Shown here: one piece after another, positions 20,951 to 35,400 of the stretch
How positions within the stretch are numbered: position 1 is the stretch's first letter
How the letters are laid out: each line of letters starts with the position of its first letter
Assembly: GCA_035222895.1 (NCBI GenBank)
Contig: JAVYIG010002540.1
Coordinates: 177,346-241,345 of the forward strand
Reading direction: 5' to 3'
Source of the DNA: Strongylocentrotus droebachiensis
Lineage: Eukaryota > Echinodermata > Echinoidea > Camarodonta > Strongylocentrotidae
Length of the DNA: 64,000 nt
Made by a program: the position numbers and the translations under genes
Notes under the pieces: model-generated
Told to the model about the DNA's origin: nothing
Seen by the model: only the letters and a program-made list of their open reading frames with translations
Databases searched by the model: none

Positions 20951-22749
20951 CTTCATCAAAGCAATTTATCCACAATTATTGATGCTTTATACTCGGGTGT
21001 ATAAATGAATACCCTGTAGGAGGTAAGACCCCTCATGTACAAGATCTTCTCAATGCCCATGAGCCGCTTAGGAGGATTGCTCCCCAGGGAGTTGAGATGG
21101 TGCACACAATGTGCGCTGACTTGCATTGTTTCCTATGACCGGGTTAATAATATCATTGTAAAGCGCTCATCATTCAAAATTGGCGCTATATAACTCAAAA
21201 TATAACTTTTAATTATAACTTATTATAGTTATTATAGTTGACTGATATTGGCTTTAGTAATTATTACAATGCCTACGTTATTTAAGCACTTTGCAACTCC
21301 GAAACAAGAGGACACTGTAGTAACCACGATAAAACAGGGCTATGGGGACATTATTTGTATATATATGATTAGTATTTTATTTGTGATCATGAATGTCGAT
21401 CAAGGGGGGTCATCTGTCCGACTTCCTGTACAAGTATATACAGGAATTCGCGCTATATGCACATTCATGTGCATGTGGCTTTTCAAGATTGGTAGAGCGC
21501 ATGCTTTCCGATAATAGGATCCCGAGTTCGAACCTTTCCCACTGCCTTTTTGACCTTCATCAAAGCAATTTATCCACAATTATTGATGCTTTATACTCGG
21601 GTGTATAAATGAATACCCTGTAGGAGGTAAGACCCCTCATGTACAAGATCTTCTCAATGCCCATGAGCCGCTTAGGAGGATTGCTCCCTAGGGAGTTGAG
21701 ATGGTGCACACAATGTGCGCTGGCTTGCATTGTTTCCTATGACCGGGCTAATAATATCATTGTAAAGCGCCCATCATTCAAAATTGGCGCTATATAACTC
21801 GAAATATAACTTTTAATTATAACTTATTATAGTTATTATAGTTAACTAATACTGGCTTTAGTAATTATTACAATGCCTACGTTATTTAAGTACTTTGCAA
21901 CTCCGAAACAAGAGGACACTGTAGTAACCACTATTAGACAGGGCTATGGGGACATTATGATTAGTATTTTATTTGTGATCATGAACGTCGATCAAGGGGG
22001 TCATCTGTCCGACTTCCTGTACAAGTTTATACAGGAATTCGCGCTATATGCACATTCATGTGCATGTGGCTTTTCAAGATTGGTAGAGCGCATGCTTTCC
22101 GATAATAGGATCCCGAGTTCGAACCTTTCCCACTGCCTTTTTGACCTTCATCAAGGCAATTTATCCACAATTATTGATGCTTTATACTCGGGTGTATAAA
22201 TGAATACCCTGTAGAAGGTAAGACCCCTCATGTACAAGATCTTCTCAATGCCCATGAGCCGCTTAGGAGGATTGCTCCCCAGGGAGTTGAGATGGTGCAC
22301 ACAATGTGCGCTGGCTTGCATTGTTTCCTATGACCGGGCTAATAATATCATTGTAAAGCGCTCATCATTCAAAATTGGCGCTATATAACTCAAAATATAA
22401 CTTTTAATTATAACTTATTATAGTTATTATAGTTGACTGATATTGGCTTTAGTAATTATTACAATGCCTACGTTTTTTAAGCACTTTGCAACTCCGAAAC
22501 AAGAGGACACTGTAGTAACCACGATTAGACAGGGCTATGGGGACATTATTTGTATATATATGATTAGTATTTTATTTGTGATCATGAACGTCGATCAAGG
22601 GGGGTCATCTGTCCGACTTCCTGTACAAGTATATACAGGAATTCGCGCTATATGCACATTCATGTGCATGTGGCTTTTCAAGATTGGTAGAGCGCATGCT
22701 TTCCGATAATAGGATCCCGAGTTCGAACCTTTCCCACTGCCTTTTTGAC

Positions 22750-25700
22750 CTTCATCAAAGCAATTTATCCACAATTATTGATGCTTTATACTCGGGTGTA
22801 TAAATGAATACCCTGTAGGAGGTAAGACCCCTCATGTACAAGATCTTCTCAATGCCCATGAACCGCTTAGGAGGATTGCTCCCCAGGGAGTTGAGATGGT
22901 GCACACAATGTGCGCTGGCTTGCATTGTTTCCTATGACCGGGCTAATAATATCATTGTAAAGCGCTCATCATTCAAAATTGGCGCTATATAACTCAAAAT
23001 ATAACTTTTAATTATAACTTATTATAGTTATTATAGTTGACTGATATTGGCTTTAGTAATTATTACAATGCCTACGTTATTTAAGCACTTTGCAACTCCG
23101 AAACAAGAGGACACTGTAGTAACCACGATTAGACAGGGCTATGGGGACATTATTTGTATATATATGATTAGTATTTTATTTGTGATCATGAACGTCGATC
23201 AAGGGGGTCATCTGTCCGACCGTCCTGTTCAAGTATATACAGGAATTCGCGCTATATGCATATTAAGTGCATGTGGCTTTTCAAGATTGGTAGAGCGCAT
23301 GCTTTCCGATAATAGGATCCCGAGTTCGAACCTTTCCCACTGCCTTTTTGACCTTCATCAAAGCAATTTATCCACAATTATAGATGCTTTATACTCGGGT
23401 GTATAAATGAATACCCTGTAGGAGGTAAGACCCCTCATGTACAAGATCTTCTCAATGCCCATGAGCCGCTTAGGAGGATTGCTCCCCAGGGAGTTGAGAT
23501 GGTGCACACAATGTGCGCTGGCTTGCATTGTTTCCTATGACCGGGCTAATAATATCATTGTAAAGCGCCCATCATTCAAAATTGGCTTATATAACTCGAA
23601 ATATAACTTTTAATTATAACTTATTATAGTTATTATAGTTAACTAATACTGGCTTTAGTAATTATTACAATGCCTACGTTATTTAAGTACTTTGCAACTC
23701 CGAAACAAGAGGACACTGTAGTAACCACTATTAGACAGGGCTATGGGGACATTATTATATATATGATTAGTATTTTATTTGTGATCATGAACGTCGATCA
23801 AGGGGGTCATCTGTCCGACTTCCTGTACAAGTTTATACAGGAATTCGCGCTATATGCACATTCATGTGCATGTGGCTTTTCAAGATTGGTAGAGCGCATG
23901 CTTTCCGATAATAGGATCCCGAGTTCGAACCTTTCCCACTGCCTTTTTGACCTTCATCAAGGCAATTTATCCACAATTATTGATGCTTTATACTCGGGTG
24001 TATAAATGAATACCCTGTAGAAGGCAAGACCCCTCATGTACAAGATCTTCTCAATGCCCATGAGCCGCTTAGGAGGATTGCTCCCCAGGGAGTTGAGATG
24101 GTGCACACAATGTGCGCTGGCTTGCATTGTTTCCTATGACCGGGTTAATAATATCATTGTAAAGCGCTCATCATTCAAAATTGGCGCTATATAACTCGAA
24201 ATATAACTTTTAATTATAACTTATTATAGTTATTATAGTTAACTAATACTGGCTTTAGTAATTATTATAATGCCTACGTTATTTAAGTACTTTGCAACTC
24301 CGAAACAAGAGGACACTGTAGTAACCACTATTAGACAGGGCTATGGGGACATTATTTGTATATATATGATTAGTATTTTATTTGTGATCATGAACGTCGA
24401 TCAAGGGGGTCATCTGTCCGACTTCCTGTACAAGTATATACAGGAATTCGCGCTATATGCACATTCATGTGCATGTGGCTTTTCAAGATTGGTAGAGCGC
24501 ATGCTTTCCGATAATAGGATCCCGAGTTCGAACCTTTCCCACTGCCTTTTTGACCTTCATCAAAGCAATTTATCCACAAGTATTGATGCTTTATACTCGG
24601 GTGTATAAATGAATACCCTGTAGGAGGTAAGACCCCTCATGTACAAGATCTTCTCAATGCCCATGAGCCGCTTAGGAGGATTGCTCCCCAGGGAGTTGAG
24701 ATGGTGCACACAATGTGCGCTGGCTTGCATTGTTTCCTATGACCGGGCTAATAATATCATTGTAAAGCGCTAATCATCCAAAATTGGCGCTATATAACTC
24801 GAAATATAACTTTTAATCATAACTTATTATAGTTATTATAGTTAACTGATATTGTCTTTAGTAATTATTACAATGCCTACGTTATTTAAGCACTTTGCAA
24901 CTCCGAAACAAGAGGACACTGTAGTAACCACTATTAGACAGGGCTATGGGGACATTATTATATATATGATTAGTATTTTATTTGTGATCATGAACGTCGA
25001 TCAAGGGAGTCATCTGTCCGACTTCCTGTACAAGTATATACAGGAATTCGCGCTATATGCACATTCATGTGCATGTGGCTTTTCAAGATTGGTAGAGCGC
25101 ATGCTTTCCGATAATAGGATCCCGAGTTCGAACCTTTCCCACTGCCTTTTTGACCTTCATCAAGGCAATTTATCCACAATTATTGATGCTTTATACTCGG
25201 GTGTATAAATGAATACCCTGTAGAAGGCAAGACCCCTCATGTACAAGATCTTCTCAATGCCCATGAGCCGCTTAGGAGGATTGCTCCCCAGGGAGTTGAG
25301 ATGGTGCACACAATGTGCGCTGGCTTGCATTGTTTCCTATGACCGGGTTAATAATATCATTGTAAAGCGCTCATCATTCAAAATTGGCGCTATATAACTC
25401 GAAATATAACTTTTAATTATAACTTATTATAGTTATTATAGTTAACTAATACTGGCTTTAGTAATTATTACAATGCCTACGTTATTTAAGTACTTTGCAA
25501 CTCCGAAACAAGAGGACACTGTAGTAACCACTATTAGACAGGGCTAAGGGGACATTATTTGTATATATATGATTAGTATTTTATTTGTGATCATGAACGT
25601 CGATCAAGGGGGTCATCTGTCCGACTTCCTGTACAAGTATATACAGGAATTCGCGCTATATGCACATTCATGTGCATGTGGCTTTTCAAGATTGGTAGAG

Positions 25701-28700
25701 CGCATGCTTTCCGATAATAGGATCCCGAGTTCGAACCTTTCCCACTGCCTTTTTGACCTTCATCAAAGCAATTTATCCACAAGTATTGATGCTTTATACT
25801 CGGGTGTATAAATGAATACCCTGTAGGAGGTAAGACCCCTCATGTACAAGATCTTCTCAATGCCCATGAGCCGCTTAGGAGGATTGCTCCCCAGGGAGTT
25901 GAGATGGTGCACACAATGTGCGCTGGCTTGCATTGTTTCCTATGACCGGGCTAATAATATCATTGTAAAGCGCTAATCATCCAAAATTGGCGCTATATAA
26001 CTCGAAATATAACTTTTAATCATAACTTATTATAGTTATTATAGTTAACTGATATTGTCTTTAGTAATTATTACAATGCCTACGTTATTTAAGCACTTTG
26101 CAACTCCGAAACAAGAGGACACTGTAGTAACCACTATTAGACAGGGCTATGGGGACATTATTATATATATGATTAGTATTTTATTTGTGATCATGAACGT
26201 CGATCAAGGGAGTCATCTGTCCGACTTCCTGTACAAGTATATACAGTATTCGCGCTATATGCACATTCATGTGCATGTGGCTTTTCAAGATTGGTAGAGC
26301 GCATGCTTTCCGATAATAGGATCCCGAGTTCGAACCTTTCCCACTGCCTTTTTGACCTTCATCAAAGCAATTTATCCACAATTATTGATGCTTTATACTC
26401 GGGTGTATAAATGAATACCCTGTAGGAGGTAAGACCCCTCATGTACAAGATCTTCTCAATGCCCATGAACCGCTTAGGAGGATTGCTCCCCAGGGAGTTG
26501 AGATGGTGCACACAATGTGCGCTGGCTTGCATTGTTTCCTATGACCGGGCTAATAATATCATTGTAAAGCGCTCATCATTCAAAATTGGCGCTATATAAC
26601 TCAAAATATAACTTTTAATTATAACTTATTATAGTTATTATAGTTGACTGATATTGGCTTTAGTAATTATTACAATGCCTACGTTATTTAAGCACTTTGC
26701 AACTCCGAAACAAGAGGACACTGTAGTAACCACGATTAGACAGGGCTATGGGGACATTATTTGTATATATATGATTAGTATTTTATTTGTGATCATGAAC
26801 GTCGATCAAGGGGGTCATCTGTCCGACCGTCCTGTTCAAGTATATACAGGAATTCGCGCTATATGCATATTAAGTGCATGTGGCTTTTCAAGATTGGTAG
26901 AGCGCATGCTTTCCGATAATAGGATCCCGAGTTCGAACCTTTCCCACTGCCTTTTTGACCTTCATCAAAGCAATTTATCCACAATTATAGATGCTTTATA
27001 CTCGGGTGTATAAATGAATACCCTGTAGGAGGTAAGACCCCTCATGTACAAGATCTTCTCAATGCCCATGAGCCGCTTAGGAGGATTGCTCCCCAGGGAG
27101 TTGAGATGGTGCACACAATGTGCGCTGGCTTGCATTGTTTCCTATGACCGGGCTAATAATATCATTGTAAAGCGCCCATCATTCAAAATTGGCTTATATA
27201 ACTCGAAATATAACTTTTAATTATAACTTATTATAGTTATTATAGTTATCTAATACTGGCTTTAGTAATTATTACAATGCCTACGTTATTTAAGTACTTT
27301 GCAACTCCGAAACAAGAGGACACTGTAGTAACCACTATTAGACAGGGCTATGGGGACATTATTATATATATGATTAGTATTTTATTTGTGATCATGAACG
27401 TCGATCAAGGGGGTCATCTGTCCGACTTCCTGTACAAGTTTATACAGGAATTCGCGCTATATGCACATTCATGTGCATGTGGCTTTTCAAGATTGGTAGA
27501 GCGCATGCTTTCCGATAATAGGATCCCGAGTTCGAACCTTTCCCACTGCCTTTTTGACCTTCATCAAGGCAATTTATCCACAATTATTGATGCTTTATAC
27601 TCGGGTGTATAAATGAATACCCTGTAGAAGGCAAGACCCCTCATGTACAAGATCTTCTCAATGCCCATGAGCCGCTTAGGAGGATTGCTCCCCAGGGAGT
27701 TGAGATGGTGCACACAATGTGCGCTGGCTTGCATTGTTTCCTATGACCGGGTTAATAATATCATTGTAAAGCGCTCATCATTCAAAATTGGCGCTATATA
27801 ACTCGAAATATAACTTTTAATTATAACTTATTATAGTTATTATAGTTAACTAATACTGGCTTTAGTAATTATTATAATGCCTACGTTATTTAAGTACTTT
27901 GCAACTCCGAAACAAGAGGACACTGTAGTAACCACTATTAGACAGGGCTATGGGGACATTATTTGTATATATATGATTAGTATTTTATTTGTGATCATGA
28001 ACGTCGATCAAGGGGGTCATCTGTCCGACTTCCTGTACAAGTATATACAGGAATTCGCGCTATATGCACATTCATGTGCATGTGGCTTTTCAAGATTGGT
28101 AGAGCGCATGCTTTCCGATAATAGGATCCCGAGTTCGAACCTTTCCCACTGCCTTTTTGACCTTCATCAAAGCAATTTATCCACAAGTATTGATGCTTTA
28201 TACTCGGGTGTATAAATGAATACCCTGTAGGAGGTAAGACCCCTCATGTACAAGATCTTCTCAATGCCCATGAGCCGCTTAGGAGGATTGCTCCCCAGGG
28301 AGTTGAGATGGTGCACACAATGTGCGCTGGCTTGCATTGTTTCCTATGACCGGGCTAATAATATCATTGTAAAGCGCTAATCATCCAAAATTGGCGCTAT
28401 ATAACTCGAAATATAACTTTTAATCATAACTTATTATAGTTATTATAGTTAACTGATATTGTCTTTAGTAATTATTACAATGCCTACGTTATTTAAGCAC
28501 TTTGCAACTCCGAAACAAGAGGACACTGTAGTAACCACTATTAGACAGGGCTATGGGGACATTATTATATATATGATTAGTATTTTATTTGTGATCATGA
28601 ACGTCGATCAAGGGAGTCATCTGTCCGACTTCCTGTACAAGTATATACAGGAATTCGCGCTATATGCACATTCATGTGCATGTGGCTTTTCAAGATTGGT

Positions 28701-31700
28701 AGAGCGCATGCTTTCCGATAATAGGATCCCGAGTTCGAACCTTTCCCACTGCCTTTTTGACCTTCATCAAGGCAATTTATCCACAATTATTGATGCTTTA
28801 TACTCGGGTGTATAAATGAATACCCTGTAGAAGGCAAGACCCCTCATGTACAAGATCTTCTCAATGCCCATGAGCCGCTTAGGAGGATTGCTCCCCAGGG
28901 AGTTGAGATGGTGCACACAATGTGCGCTGGCTTGCATTGTTTCCTATGACCGGGTTAATAATATCATTGTAAAGCGCTCATCATTCAAAATTGGCGCTAT
29001 ATAACTCGAAATATAACTTTTAATTATAACTTATTATAGTTATTATAGTTAACTAATACTGGCTTTAGTAATTATTACAATGCCTACGTTATTTAAGTAC
29101 TTTGCAACTCCGAAACAAGAGGACACTGTAGTAACCACTATTAGACAGGGCTATGGGGACATTATTTGTATATATATGATTAGTATTTTATTTGTGATCA
29201 TGAACGTCGATCAAGGGGGTCATCTGTCCGACTTCCTGTACAAGTATATACAGGAATTCGCGCTATATGCACATTCATGTGCATGTGGCTTTTCAAGATT
29301 GGTAGAGCGCATGCTTTCCGATAATAGGATCCCGAGTTCGAACCTTTCCCACTGCCTTTTTGACCTTCATCAAAGCAATTTATCCACAAGTATTGATGCT
29401 TTATACTCGGGTGTATAAATGAATACCCTGTAGGAGGTAAGACCCCTCATGTACAAGATCTTCTCAATGCCCATGAGCCGCTTAGGAGGATTGCTCCCCA
29501 GGGAGTTGAGATGGTGCACACAATGTGCGCTGGCTTGCATTGTTTCCTATGACCGGGCTAATAATATCATTGTAAAGCGCTAATCATCCAAAATTGGCGC
29601 TATATAACTCGAAATATAACTTTTAATCATAACTTATTATAGTTATTATAGTTAACTGATATTGTCTTTAGTAATTATTACAATGCCTACGTTATTTAAG
29701 CACTTTGCAACTCCGAAACAAGAGGACACTGTAGTAACCACTATTAGACAGGGCTATGGGGACATTATTATATATATGATTAGTATTTTATTTGTGATCA
29801 TGAACGTCGATCAAGGGAGTCATCTGTCCGACTTCCTGTACAAGTATATACAGGAATTCGCGCTATATGCACATTCATGTGCATGTGGCTTTTCAAGATT
29901 GGTAGAGCGCATGCTTTCCGATAATAGGATCCCGAGTTCGAACCTTTCCCACTGCCTTTTTGACCTTCATCAAAGCAATTTATCCACAATTATTGATGCT
30001 TTATACTCGGGTGTATAAATGAATACCCTGTAGGAGGTAAGACCCCTCATGTACAAGATCTTCTCAATGCCCATGAACCGCTTAGGAGGATTGCTCCCCA
30101 GGGAGTTGAGATGGTGCACACAATGTGCGCTGGCTTGCATTGTTTCCTATGACCGGGCTAATAATATCATTGTAAAGCGCTCATCATTCAAAATTGGCGC
30201 TATATAACTCAAAATATAACTTTTAATTATAACTTATTATAGTTATTATAGTTGACTGATATTGGCTTTAGTAATTATTACAATGCCTACGTTATTTAAG
30301 CACTTTGCAACTCCGAAACAAGAGGACACTGTAGTAACCACGATTAGACAGGGCTATGGGGACATTATTTGTATATATATGATTAGTATTTTATTTGTGA
30401 TCATGAACGTCGATCAAGGGGGTCATCTGTCCGACCGTCCTGTTCAAGTATATACAGGAATTCGCGCTATATGCATATTAAGTGCATGTGGCTTTTCAAG
30501 ATTGGTAGAGCGCATGCTTTCCGATAATAGGATCCCGAGTTCGAACCTTTCCCACTGCCTTTTTGACCTTCATCAAAGCAATTTATCCACAATTATAGAT
30601 GCTTTATACTCGGGTGTATAAATGAATACCCTGTAGGAGGTAAGACCCCTCATGTACAAGATCTTCTCAATGCCCATGAGCCGCTTAGGAGGATTGCTCC
30701 CCAGGGAGTTGAGATGGTGCACACAATGTGCGCTGGCTTGCATTGTTTCCTATGACCGGGCTAATAATATCATTGTAAAGCGCCCATCATTCAAAATTGG
30801 CTTATATAACTCGAAATATAACTTTTAATTATAACTTATTATAGTTATTATAGTTAACTAATACTGGCTTTAGTAATTATTACAATGCCTACGTTATTTA
30901 AGTACTTTGCAACTCCGAAACAAGAGGACACTGTAGTAACCACTATTAGACAGGGCTATGGGGACATTATTATATATATGATTAGTATTTTATTTGTGAT
31001 CATGAACGTCGATCAAGGGGGTCATCTGTCCGACTTCCTGTACAAGTTTATACAGGAATTCGCGCTATATGCACATTCATGTGCATGTGGCTTTTCAAGA
31101 TTGGTAGAGCGCATGCTTTCCGATAATAGGATCCCGAGTTCGAACCTTTCCCACTGCCTTTTTGACCTTCATCAAGGCAATTTATCCACAATTATTGATG
31201 CTTTATACTCGGGTGTATAAATGAATACCCTGTAGAAGGCAAGACCCCTCATGTACAAGATCTTCTCAATGCCCATGAGCCGCTTAGGAGGATTGCTCCC
31301 CAGGGAGTTGAGATGGTGCACACAATGTGCGCTGGCTTGCATTGTTTCCTATGACCGGGTTAATAATATCATTGTAAAGCGCTCATCATTCAAAATTGGC
31401 GCTATATAACTCGAAATATAACTTTTAATTATAACTTATTATAGTTATTATAGTTAACTAATACTGGCTTTAGTAATTATTACAATGCCTACGTTATTTA
31501 AGTACTTTGCAACTCCGAAACAAGAGGACACTGTAGTAACCACTATTAGACAGGGCTATGGGGACATTATTTGTATATATATGATTAGTATTTTATTTGT
31601 GATCATGAACGTCGATCAAGGGGGTCATCTGTCCGACTTCCTGTACAAGTATATACAGGAATTCGCGCTATATGCACATTCATGTGCATGTGGCTTTTCA

Positions 31701-32430
31701 AGATTGGTAGAGCGCATGCTTTCCGATAATAGGATCCCGAGTTCGAACCTTTCCCACTGCCTTTTTGACCTTCATCAAAGCAATTTATCCACAAGTATTG
31801 ATGCTTTATACTCGGGTGTATAAATGAATACCCTGTAGGAGGTAAGACCCCTCATGTACAAGATCTTCTCAATGCCCATGAGCCGCTTAGGAGGATTGCT
31901 CCCCAGGGAGTTGAGATGGTGCACACAATGTGCGCTGGCTTGCATTGTTTCCTATGACCGGGCTAATAATATCATTGTAAAGCGCTAATCATCCAAAATT
32001 GGCGCTATATAACTCGAAATATAACTTTTAATCATAACTTATTATAGTTATTATAGTTAACTGATATTGTCTTTAGTAATTATTACAATGCCTACGTTAT
32101 TTAAGCACTTTGCAACTCCGAAACAAGAGGACACTGTAGTAACCACGATTAGACAGGGCTATGGGGATATTATTTGTATATATATGATTAGTATTTTATT
32201 TGTGATCATGAACGTCGATCAAGGGGGTCATCTGTCCGACCGTCCTGTTCAAGTATATACAGGAATTCGCGCTATATGCATATTAAGTGCATGTGGCTTT
32301 TCAAGATTGGTAGAGCGCATGCTTTCCGATAATAGGATCCCGAGTTCGAACCTTTCCCACTGCCTTTTTGACCTTCATCAAAGCAATTTATCCACAATTA
32401 TAGATGCTTTATACTCGGGTGTATAAATGA
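22750..32430 (+). repeat. Six-monomer higher-order repeat, period ~3607 bp (about 2.6 copies)
   Basis: Diagnostic variants recur at 3607-3608 bp. GCCCATGAACCGC occurs near 22855, 26462 and 30070. The GACCGTCCTGTTC plus GCATATTAAGTGC monomer occurs at about 23218, 26825 and 30432. The shortened ATTGGCTTATATAAC occurs near 23582, 27189 and 30796. The second copy differs from the others by small indels, for example CAGTATTC in place of CAGGAATTC at 26246, which is in the end of copy one. Confidence 0.85.
23269..23344 (+). ncRNA. tRNA-like segment, GCATATTAAGTGC subfamily
   Basis: The upstream hairpin is altered (TGCATATTAAGTGCA), but acceptor words GCA-T-GTGG and CCACTGC, the T-loop TTCGAAC and T5 (23345-23349) are unchanged. 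Changes thus fall outside the pairing positions. Confidence 0.55.
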
Positions 32431-35400
32431 ATACCCTGTAGGAGGTAAGACCCCTCATGTACAAGATCTTCTCAATGCCCATGAGCCGCTTAGGAGGATT
32501 GCTCCCCAGGGAGTTGAGATGGTGCACACAATGTGCGCTGGCTTGCATTGTTTCCTATGACCGGGCTAATAATATCATTGTAAAGCGCCCATCATTCAAA
32601 ATTGGCTTATATAACTCGAAATATAACTTTTAATTATAACTTATTATAGTTATTATAGTTAACTAATACTGGCTTTAGTAATTATTACAATGCCTACGTT
32701 ATTTAAGTACTTTGCAACTCCGAAACAAGAGGACACTGTAGTAACCACTATTAGACAGGGCTATGGGGACATTATTATATATATGATTAGTATTTTATTT
32801 GTGATCATGAACGTCGATCAAGGGGGTCATCTGTCCGACTTCCTGTACAAGTTTATACAGGAATTCGCGCTATATGCACATTCATGTGCATGTGGCTTTT
32901 CAAGATTGGTAGAGCGCATGCTTTCCGATAATAGGATCCCGAGTTCGAACCTTTCCCACTGCCTTTTTGACCTTCATCAAAGCAATTTATCCACAAGTAT
33001 TGATGCTTTATACTCGGGTGTATAAATGAATACCCTGTAGGAGGTAAGACCCCTCATGTACAAGATCTTCTCAATGCCCATGAGCCGCTTAGGAGGATTG
33101 CTCCCCAGGGAGTTGAGATGGTGCACACAATGTGCGCTGGCTTGCATTGTTTCCTATGACCGGGCTAATAATATCATTGTAAAGCGCTAATCATCCAAAA
33201 TTGGCGCTATATAACTCGAAATATAACTTTTAATCATAACTTATTATAGTTATTATAGTTAACTGATATTGTCTTTAGTAATTATTACAATGCCTACGTT
33301 ATTTAAGCACTTTGCAACTCCGAAACAAGAGGACACTGTAGTAACCACGATTAGACAGGGCTATGGGGACATTATTATGAATAGTATTTTATTTGTGATC
33401 ATGAACGTCGATCAAGGGGGTCATCTGTCCGACCGTCCTGTACAAGTATATACAGGAATTCGCGCTATATGCATATTAAGTGCATGTGGCTTTTCAAGAT
33501 TGGTAGAGCGCATGCTTTCCGATAATAGGATCCCGAGTTCGAACCTTTCCCACTGCCTTTTTGACCTTCATCAAAGCAATTTATCCACAATTATAGATGC
33601 TTTATACTCGGGTGTATAAATGAATACCCTGTAGGAGGTAAGACCCCTCATGTACAAGATCTTCTCAATGCCCATGAGCCGCTTAGGAGGATTGCTCCCC
33701 AGGGAGTTGAGATGGTGCAGACAATGTGCGCTGGCTTGCATTGTTTCCTATGACCGGGCTAATAATATCATTGTAAAGCGCCCATCATTCAAAATTGGCT
33801 TATATAACTCGAAATATAACTTTTAATTATAACTTATTATAGTTATTATAGTTAACTAATACTGGCTTTAGTAATTATTACAATGCCTACGTTATTTAAG
33901 TACTTTGCAACTCCGAAACAAGAGGACACTGTAGTAACCACTATTAGACAGGGCTATGGGGACATTATTATATATATGATTAGTATTTTATTTGTGATCA
34001 TGAACGTCGATCAAGGGGGTCATCTGTCCGACCGTCCTGTTCAAGTATATACAGGAATTCGCGCTATATGCATATTAAGTGCATGTGGCTTTTCAAGATT
34101 GGTAGAGCGCATGCTTTCCGATAATAGGATCCCGAGTTCGAACCTTTCCCACTGCCTTTTTGACCTTCATCAAAGCAATTTATCCACAATTATAGATGCT
34201 TTATACTCGGGTGTATAAATGAATACCCTGTAGGAGGTAAGACCCCTCATGTACAAGATCTTCTCAATGCCCATGAGCCGCTTAGGAGGATTGCTCCCCA
34301 GGGAGTTGAGATGGTGCAGACAATGTGCGCTGGCTTGCATTGTTTCCTATGACCGGGCTAATAATATCATTGTAAAGCGCCCATCATTCAAAATTGGCTT
34401 ATATAACTCGAAATATAACTTTTAATTATAACTTATTATAGTTATTATAGTTAACTAATACTGGCTTTAGTAATTATTACAATGCCTACGTTATTTAAGT
34501 ACTTTGCAACTCCGAAACAAGAGGACACTGTAGTAACCACTATTAGACAGGGCTATGGGGACATTATTATATATATGATTAGTATTTTATTTGTGATCAT
34601 GAACGTCGATCAAGGGGGTCATCTGTCCGACTTCCTGTACAAGTTTATACAGGAATTCGCGCTATATGCACATTCATGTGCATGTGGCTTTTCAAGATTG
34701 GTAGAGCGCATGCTTTCCGATAATAGGATCCCGAGTTCGAACCTTTCCCACTGCCTTTTTGACCTTCATCAAGGCAATTTATCCACAATTATTGATGCTT
34801 TATACTCGGGTGTATAAATGAATACCCTGTAGAAGGTAAGACCCCTCATGTACAAGATCTTCTCAATGCCCATGAGCCGCTTAGGAGGATTGCTCCCCAG
34901 GGAGTTGAGATGGTGCACACAATGTGCGCTGGCTTGCATTGTTTCCTATGACCGGGTTAATAATATCATTGTAAAGCGCTCATCATTCAAAATTGGCGCT
35001 ATATAACTCGAAATATAACTTTTAATTATAACTTATTATAGTTATTATAGTTAACTAATACTGGCTTTAGTAATTATTACAATGCCTACGTTATTTAAGT
35101 ACTTTGCAACTCCGAAACAAGAGGACACTGTAGTAACCACTATTAGACAGGGCTATGGGGACATTATTTGTATATATATGATTAGTATTTTATTTGTGAT
35201 CATGAACGTCGATCAAGGGGGTCATCTGTCCGACTTCCTGTACAAGTATATACAGGAATTCGCGCTATATGCACATTCATGTGCATGTGGCTTTTCAAGA
35301 TTGGTAGAGCGCATGCTTTCCGATAATAGGATCCCGAGTTCGAACCTTTCCCACTGCCTTTTTGACCTTCATCAAAGCAATTTATCCACAAGTATTGATG